Of a stretch of DNA of 64,000 nucleotides, positions 57,475 through 64,000 are shown in pieces. Within the stretch, counting starts at the first letter, position 1, and each line of letters begins with the position of its first letter. The notes beneath the pieces were generated by a model, which saw only the letters and a program-made list of their open reading frames with translations, was not told the DNA's origin and ran no database searches. Source of the DNA: Candolleomyces eurysporus (Eukaryota > Basidiomycota > Agaricomycetes > Agaricales > Psathyrellaceae); assembly GCA_027579435.1 (NCBI GenBank), contig JANBPK010000809.1:310001-374000 (forward strand). The letters are read 5' to 3'. A program made the translations under genes and the position numbers.

Positions 57475-58991
57475 ATGGGATACTGGCAGCCTGGCACACA
57501 GTACAACAATGGCGACGTCGTAACCTACCAAGGTTGCGATTACAAGATCATCCAACCCCACCGATCTCAGGTAGGGTAGATCAGCGTCTTTGAGGCCTCT
57601 TCAAAGTACTCACAGCGCGCAGAGTGACTGGGCTCCGGACCTCACACCAGCTCTCTGGGGTAAGATGCAAGGCGGCGGGGGTGGCTACGGTTACAACAAT
57701 TCCGATTGCTCTTCGGGACAATCGCAACAGACGTACCAACCACCGCCCCAGCCTCAGCAGCCCTACCAGCCACCCCAGCCTCAGCAGCCACCTCCACCCC
57801 AATATTCGTATGGTAATGACAATAAACCCCCTCAGAGTGAGCGACTTGTGGATTGTCTCTAGTCCCTTTCATTTACGTGTCCTTGCAGATCAGCAGCCTC
57901 AGCAACCTCAGCAACCCCAGAAACATGACTCGGATTCCGAGGGAGAGGGTAAATCCAGCAAGAAGGCATGGCTGGTAAGTGCCACTACTGCCTCAGCCAC
58001 AACGGCTAACATTATCCTTTACGTAGATTGGAGGTGGTATTGCTGCTGGTGCAGCTCTCCTGGGTGCCGCAGGAGTCGCCATCCATAAGCACAATGAGCA
58101 TGAGAAGGAAGAGGTATGTACTACTACGACTCCTGTATATCCCCGGCAGACTAGCTGACGCCCGCGTTCTTCAATTTTACAGGCAGAGTGGATTGACCGA
58201 GCTGACCGTCGCACTAGGCAATTCTATAACAATGGTCCGACTAGTCCTTGCACCTGGGTCTTGAACCGTGGCAAGAGCATCCCTCAGGGTGCGATTGTCG
58301 TCGGACAGGAACACAGCTGGACCCTCTACATCGGTCGAGCATTCCACAAGGTGGGTTGCGATTTTTCTTCTAGTCCATGTATGACTTGTGTTAACTTCGA
58401 ACGACTCCCCGGTATCCAGGGCAGCATCAGTAAGAGAGTCCGCTGTGGTAAATTCTTTCACTTTATTTAATCGGGGTTTCAGCTCCTGGAAAGGCCTCCG
58501 ATGTGTTCAAGAAGGGCGCGGTCATCGGTTACGCGCATGATGAGGTTCATGTCAGTCATCCGATTCCCTTGGCTTCGGACATGCCGACTGATAAAATCAT
58601 CATTTTTACAGAAGGACACATATGAGATCTTGCTCGGCGACATGAACGGCTTGAAATGGGTTGATACCTCCGGAAAGCTCAATGTTCATGCTCTCGGCAA
58701 AACTCCTGTTGATGGTGGTGTCGACGCCGATGGCACTCCTCTCTACGTCGCTCGTGCCCAGCACAAGGGTGTTTATCACCCTGGAAAGTGCAGCGAGAAG
58801 CTCAAAGGTTGGTTCCACTTTGGATCCTATGGAGCGAAGATGATTGAATATTCTCTCTTCTGTAGCTGCCTTCATTCCATACGACGGTGGTGAGGTTGAG
58901 GTCTCGGTACGTCCGAATTCAATTCCTTGGTTGTACGCAGAGTCGTTGATGATAAACCCCACAGAACTACCAAGTCTTGTGCTATGCTTGA
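57475..58991 (+). CDS. Chitin-binding (CBM5/12) - Pro-rich - membrane helix - DM9 repeat protein
   Basis: Composite protein of about 330 residues. Residues 1-46 (MGYWQPGTQYNNGDVVTYQG then SDWAPDLTPALWGKM) form a CBM5/12 module with all its aromatic contacts. No signal peptide precedes it. A Gly/Gln/Pro-rich linker follows (57720-57910), then Lys-rich HDSDSEGEGKSSKKAW and a hydrophobic helix LIGGGIAAGAALLGAAGVAI. The C-terminal half holds two DM9 (DUF3421) repeats: IPQGAIVVGQEHSWTLYIGR with AFHKGSISPGKASDVFKKGA, and DADGTPLYVARAQHKGVYHP with GKCSEKLKAAFIPYDGG, ending NYQVLCYA. DM9 proteins in invertebrates are sugar-binding, often mannose-specific. Seven or so introns. A lectin-like role at membranes or wall is an inference. 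Confidence 0.88.
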
Positions 58992-59178
58992 ACATTTAAA
59001 CGGAACTTGAATTAAATTTCTGTAATCTCGTACTGCATCAATGTTAGAAATGCTTGTTGTCTCATCAGATCCTCAATGTGTGCACATGAGGGAAAGCAAG
59101 CAAGAAAGTTTATTATTTGGGAGGGTTATCATTGAATTCTGGATATATTGCTAAACAGGCAGGACATAGGCGTAACGT

Positions 59179-60026
59179 TTACCAGGCCTCGGTGTCCTTG
59201 ACCATGGACCGGGTGGCCTCTTCCTCCTCCAACTGCTTGTTATAGTTGTGGACGATAGCGCAAGCCCCTACAAAAATCATCACGGATCAGTAATCTTGTC
59301 GTCATCACAGGAAAAAAAAAAACTCACAGGCAGTAAGGATCCAGAAAATAATGAAAACGGCGACCATCAAACCCTTCAACAAACTAGCACCAGCCTGGCA
59401 AGTCTTGAGCGCAGAGGGGTCGTTCTCCTTTCCGACCAAGCACTCGGAGATGTAGTTGTTCGAGTCCTTGAACACTCGGTAGATGGCGAAGATACCGGCG
59501 GCAACACTGAAGGCAAGGTGGAAGACGAGCATGCCAAAGTAGATGCGCACGCAGATGAGCTTGCGGCCAATACCACCGACCAAACTGGAAATCATAGGTA
59601 AGATGAGCAAATCATGCTTTTTTTTTTTTTGGGCTCCCCCGACAGACCCGGTGGAGGGGGTGAGGGGNTGATTAGACGACGTACCCGAGGAATGAGATCA
59701 AACTGAGGAGGATGTACACAACAATTTGGATGATCAAGGACTTCTCAGTGCCGGCTAGAATGGGCGCTGATTTAGCATTTGGGGGGGGAAGGAGAACGGT
59801 GCGGAGACGACGTACAGGACTTCTTGAGACTAATAATGCCAACGGCAGCGACGGCTGCACCACCGAACAAGCCGAGGAACGAGAGCAGCTAATCGAGAGA
59901 GCAGGTCAGCGCTCGCTATTCTATGGTGTGCGGACGGTGAGAACAGTCACTTACAATGACACCTGCCCGAACGGGAATGCAGCAGCAGAATGTGCGAGAA
60001 CGAACAGCAGCAGCGTTGGGAGACAT
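59179..60026 (-). CDS. Four-helix (tetraspan, MARVEL-like) membrane protein
   Basis: Start MSPNAAAAVRSRTFCCCIPV at 60026; the CCC cluster before the first helix is a likely palmitoylation site. Helices: LLSFLGLFGGAAVAAVGIIS, LIIQIVVYILLSLISFLG, then ICVRIYFGMLVFHLAFSVAA and GLMVAVFIIFWILTAC. The loop between helices 3 and 4 has a Cys pair (ISECLVGKENDPSALKTCQA), possibly a disulfide. The C-tail is acidic, ending TRSMVKDTEAW. About 190 residues, five introns; the one at about 59589-59684 contains a T13 run and an N (59668). A family common in basidiomycetes, function unknown. A TATA-like CTTATATG lies near 60190. Confidence 0.75.
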
Positions 60027-60553
60027 TATGGATAAATGGAACGGTAGATGCTAGAGGTTGAAGTGTCTTGTATAGAGATCAACTCTTGCGGGGACAACGA
60101 GCGAAAATTGGGGTTTCGATGGGTTTGACGACGTTGGGGGAAGTAGGACCAGCCTTATTCACGGAGAAAGGGGAACGCGGGCGCTCAGGCTTATATGTGG
60201 GTTTGTGGGCGGGGTTTCAATCACAGCCTGCTGTTTCCAACGCACTGCCATCATCATCAATCATCACTGTGATGATGATCTCCCAAAACACTTGCCGCTT
60301 GGGACCCAGGAGTAATTAAGATGTACGTGTCGCAGGCTGTCGGCGTCGGGAGGTTGAGAGACGCCGCTTACGAACCGACTTGGCCAGCAAAATTTGGATT
60401 ATTCCATCCTAGTATAGACATGGTAAAATTCCGACAATAAATAGAGCATGCGCATACAAAAATTAGCACGGCTACAAAAAACATACATATGTGCATCGAG
60501 AGGCTCAGCTTGATCGCCATGGGTCCATTGGAGAATGCGGTGTATTGCAACGC
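60027..60553. other. Intergenic region
   Basis: 527 bases upstream of the tetraspan gene and downstream of the next minus gene. Contains an ATCATCATCAATCATCA microrepeat near 60250-60280. No gene supported. Confidence 0.4.
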
Positions 60554-62044
60554 TCAATCGGACCCACGGGATCTGGAGCGATGATGGTGCTTGTGTCTTC
60601 GTGATTTGTGGATTACAATCGCTTGAGGAGGAGCTTGGACGACACCTCCCATACTTCCAGCGCTCATGGCTGTGCCTACCGGGACTCCGCCTGGCATGTA
60701 GGGTTGCTGGCCATACCCAGAATACCCGGAGCTTGTGCTCGAAGCGTGGGCCAAAGGCATCGGGACGGTTGAACCGCCTGGGTAAGTCATCGTTGCTCCG
60801 TAAGGACTGGCGCCGTAAGCACTGGGCAGACCTCCGGGATAATACGGTGAAGGGGGTGGATATCCAGGCGTCATACCTCCAACAGCGCTCCCAGCATAAG
60901 AGCCGGCCATGGGAGGAGGAAGGCCGTGGGGTGCTGCAGGGTATGGTGTCCCTTCGTAGCCCATACTGCCGGAGTATGACCGAGCCCGGGACATGGATCG
61001 AGCGCGAGAACGGGAACGTGCACGATGAGAAAGATAAGGATCCATTTCATCGTCGTATCTGTATGGGTCGTCGTTTGCATAGTCATAATCATCGTAATGC
61101 GATCGTGAATGCGATCGGCCACGACGGTGGTGATAGAATTCATCATCTTGTCTCCTCTGCGTAACGATCAGCTGTCGAGACAGGTAAAGGAAGCAGCATG
61201 GCGAACCTGATAGAAGATATATGAAGCTGTATGTGCTGCGGCATCCGAAGCAGCAGAACGTGCGTAGGGATCCATTGTGCGTCCAGCAAAGCTCAACAAG
61301 CGGCTGGCTATTTGAAAGGAATTAGCAGGAGCGACTTGGCACCGAGTTTGTGCTTACCTTCCGCAACGGCGAGACCTATCAAACCTTCTCTCTGCCTTTC
61401 GATGTCGGGCCCGAGAGGCTCGTACATCGATTGGTTATGCATCCAGGTCCGATAGGACTCATAGGCGGCTGCATGGCCGATTTCAGACGGGGACATAAGG
61501 TTTAGCTCATTCTGCCCTTTCGTTGTTAAGCCTGGTCGAAAGTAGAGTGAGAGGAACACGTACCATTCCTCCATAAGCACGGCGATGCCAATGCCTGGCC
61601 TCGTGGATCCCGACACCTAGGCCGCCAGTATTAGCCATGTCAAAGTGCCGGACTCGGTCCCAGGCATGGTTGAACAACGACCTATCAAACTCTGGGATTA
61701 GAGTATGGTTCCGGTGGAATCTCCTTCGACAAGTAATTGTGAAGGTGGGATGCTCACGGATCTTGGCCAGTGGGGGCATGAGCACGGTAGAAATCAAGAC
61801 CTCCCCCTTTGTTTATGGCTTTTATGTCAGTGCCTCGTGTTGGGGATCGTTTTGAGCGGTTAACTTACAGGTCGATTGCGGTTGGAAACTGGGAGGTGGA
61901 GGTGGTCCAAATTGGTACTATGGAGCAGTCCCAGAGAGATCGTCACGATACAGTTCAGCCTGGAGAATGGTGTGAGCATACCGGGTTCGCCCCGCCCCAA
62001 GGTTGGCCAGGTTGTTGATGATAGTAGGGTGCTGGATAAGCCAT
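60554..62044 (-). CDS. Conserved hypothetical protein, Pro/Tyr-rich with an Arg/Ser C-terminus
   Basis: Start MAYPAPYYHQQPGQPWGGAN at 62044, then short exons YQFGPPPPPSFQPQST and GGGLDFYRAHAPTGQD. The conserved core is FDRSLFNHAWDRVRHFDMAN, TGGLGVGIHEARHWHRRAYG, SEIGHAAAYESYRTWMHNQS and YEPLGPDIERQREGLIGLAV, then ASRLLSFAGRTMDPYARSAA. The tail changes to Arg/Ser dipeptides (HRARSRSRARSMSRARSYSG) and a Gly/Pro/Tyr-rich low-complexity end with a final basic cluster (HKSRRHKHHH). Around seven introns. The core is typical of a basidiomycete-wide unknown family; the tail suggests RNA binding or phase separation, but that is an inference. Confidence 0.72.
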
Positions 62045-62267
62045 CTGAGAGGGTGGTTAGGGAGTAAGGCGGAGAAAGAGCGGTACTCGGTTATGAAAGA
62101 GACACCCCTTTAAGAGAGAGATATTTGGGGCGGTCCTGATCGGACGAGGTCCCTGGAGATGGGAGACGATTGGAAAGGTGTAAAAAGCAATAAACGCTGA
62201 CATCACCGTAGGAATCGATCCCGCTGTTAATTACCTTATGTAAGCTGCCTCCCCTTCCTCCACCCAT
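62045..62267. promoter_or_regulatory. Bidirectional promoter, unknown gene / COG5
   Basis: 223 bases between two divergent ATGs, with CT tracts before the COG5 start. No factor assigned. Confidence 0.4.
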
Positions 62268-64000
62268 ATGTCAGGCCCCCAGGAGTATTCGGTATTCGCC
62301 AATCCGGACTTTGACCCCAATGACTATGCCAACGCTATACTCGCCGGCGAGTCCTACCCTCCCCAAGACTCCAAGCCCAAGTCCTCCGCACCGTCCAAGT
62401 CCACATTGCAGGATTCCATAGCCAAAGAAGACATCTCAGTCGCCATCTCCAAACTCACCTTTGGCATCGACGACGTCTCCAAGCAGATCAAAAGTCTGGT
62501 AGAGTCAACAGCGTGTTTCTCCAGTCGAGAGCTGACGCGACGAGCGCGTCCAGGTTACTGCACATCATGAGCATCTGCTCGGACAAGCTGCGAGCGCAAG
62601 CAATCTATCCGGGTCGCTGGTCTCCGTTCGCTCAGGCCTGAATGAGCTCAACAACTCGCTAGAAAAGTTGGTCACTCCGTGCAATCCAAGCCTCACAAGC
62701 CTAAATCGTCCGCTAGATTACAGCAAAGAGTTCATGTTCCCTATGAAGCACTCCAGCTCCTGGTCGCGCGGCTACGCAAACTCCAAGAAGCTTCAGATAT
62801 CCTCCGGAGAACCTCGCGTTTCGTTATTCTTGCACGCCGGCTGCAGCTCCAGATGAGTGAGATGCAGGGCACAAGCAGCGACAAGAAAGTGGAGAAACCC
62901 TCCGTGGTGGAGACCAGCGATAGTCTAGCCTCTGCTACGGCCGCTCAGAGCCTTGATATTGAGGACGATAGGGAACGCACGATTGCCAAAGCTGCTTTGA
63001 CGATATCTGAAATATGTGAGTGACTATTTGTGGTACATGGCTCGATGCTGACATGTCCTCAAGCTTCCGTCCTCGATGGCCCTTCATCCAGCGAAAGCTC
63101 TGACACGTCAAGCAATATTTCTCTCCGAAACATCAATGCCGTGGCTGCATTTGAGCCGTTCGTGGAAGAAGCTCGAAATCAAGTGAGCACCGAAATGGAG
63201 CAGATGGTTATTACTGGCTTGAAGACACTGGTCAGCTTAATCCCTGTTCATTCTCGATGGACTCTAAGATCATGAATCTATAGAATCAAACGGTGCTAGC
63301 GTCGTCTCTGCAAACAGCCTTCAATCTTGGGGTCTTGCCCGACCTTGTTCGTAACTTGTTGCACGACCTCTCTCAAGCTGTGGAAGACCGCATCAAGTCA
63401 GCGTTCGACCTTTCGAAAATATCAAAGGAAGCTTTGACAAAAGGTTTGTCTTTTTTTNCATCCCCGTCTTATTGCTATACTCAGGCGCATGGTATTCAGA
63501 GGCTTCAACCAATTCTCCCTCGCTCCAGTCATATAGATCTCGCGTGCGCACAGAACCAACAAACTTGACTGCCCCTCAATTCGCTGCCGCCCTGTGGACC
63601 CGTCTGGAAGCCATGTTTGACGAGATGGCTGAATGTTGCATCAAGGTGTATGCTCTCGAAAAGGTTTTGAAGATAAAGAAGAACCCCAATACTCTGGCTC
63701 CATTCCTCGACGATGTTTCTAAAGTGAGTTCGTGTACGAACCTAGCCCTCCATCCGAATATTTATGTATCGCAGGCTCTCGACAACAAACCAAGTGCCAT
63801 GTTTTGGTTATCTTTGAGCGTTACATTGGACAAACACTTCCGAGACTCTGCAAAAGGTTCCAGCCGCCTTCTTACATTTCTGAACCCCATTAATCCCTTT
63901 GATTAGCCTCTGCATTCCTCCAGCAGACTCTCGTTACTGGTTATCCCAAAGTTCTGAGACTTTTCCATCAATTTTTCAGCCGGATCGCAGTCCACACCGA
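62268..64000 (+). CDS. COG5: Conserved oligomeric Golgi complex subunit 5 (partial)
   Basis: Tether subunit for retrograde vesicles at the Golgi. Start MSGPQEYSVFANPDFDPNDY at 62268 with the family head (FANPDFDPNDYANAILAGES). Then ISVAISKLTFGIDDVSKQIK, a coiled segment rebuilt over intron boundaries (NELNNSLEKL with VPYEALQLLVARLRKLQEAS), VILARRLQLQMSEMQG, AAFEPFVEEARNQVSTEMEQ, LASSLQTAFNLGVLPDLVRN and YKSRVRTEPTN with KVYALEKVLKIKKNPN. The last exon (SAFLQQTLVTGYPKVLRLFH) runs off the window at 64000. The N at 63458, by a T7 run, is inside an intron. Intron lengths of 50-70 nt. Confidence 0.88.

Noticed and set aside
1..64000. CRISPR arrays, bacterial operons, prophage or viral genes
   Set aside because: Intron-rich eukaryotic genes throughout; no regularly spaced repeats and no phage or virus proteins seen.

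Overview
The window is nuclear DNA of a filamentous basidiomycete, most likely an Agaricomycete. The reasons are compact genes on both strands, many 45-65 nt GT-AG introns, and gene families typical of that group: an EF-hand MscS channel, a CBM12-DM9 protein, a PHO80-type cyclin, a Ksp1/Ran1-like kinase and basidiomycete-type Mediator MED1. It holds about 26 protein genes at roughly one per 2.3 kb, one intronic C/D snoRNA, one solo LTR and a four-copy tandem gene array. It is not a bacterial, viral or biosynthetic-cluster region. Most genes are conserved housekeeping genes.

Layout. 0-6.6 kb: 3' end of DNA primase small subunit, an unrecognised conserved gene and an AP-4 epsilon adaptin. 6.8-15.1 kb: BUB2 TBC GAP, ACR3 arsenite exporter, a bZIP factor, an amino-acid permease and a nucleoside hydrolase. 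15.3-26.9 kb: RACK1 with a U24-type snoRNA in an intron, an unknown acidic protein, GOT1, an unknown Ser/Pro-rich protein, UTP6 and a Ksp1/Ran1-like kinase. 27.4-29.3 kb: a PHO80-like cyclin divergent from ribosomal protein L12. 29.3-34.5 kb: four tandem paralogues (A-D) of a family I do not recognise, split by a 789-bp solo LTR. 34.7-48.7 kb, all minus strand: MED1, EF-hand MscS channel, a large Ser/Pro-rich membrane protein, palmitoyl-protein thioesterase and cysteinyl-tRNA synthetase. 49.5-64 kb: CNT nucleoside transporter, a DCAF7-like WD40 protein, a small Cys protein, an APQ12-like protein, mitochondrial pyruvate carrier, the CBM12-DM9 protein, a tetraspan membrane protein, an unknown Pro/Arg-rich protein and the 5' part of COG5.

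The most novel part is the A-D array. The segment A+B was duplicated as C+D. The duplication carried the last codons of the neighbouring RPL12 gene with it, and that relic is still visible upstream of copy C. A and C begin with an Arg-rich, mitochondrial-presequence-like leader; B and D have a short leader before the same membrane segment. The last exon varies from 17 to 104 codons, copy C is a mosaic of A-like and B-like halves, and copy D is shrunken.

Single N bases, often next to homopolymers, break the reading frame of several genes (for example UTP6, the bZIP gene and tandem copy C). An 8-G run breaks the APQ12-like gene. I treat these as assembly errors, not pseudogenes. Exon boundaries were inferred by eye from splice consensus and protein continuity, so outer coordinates are firmer than every internal splice site.
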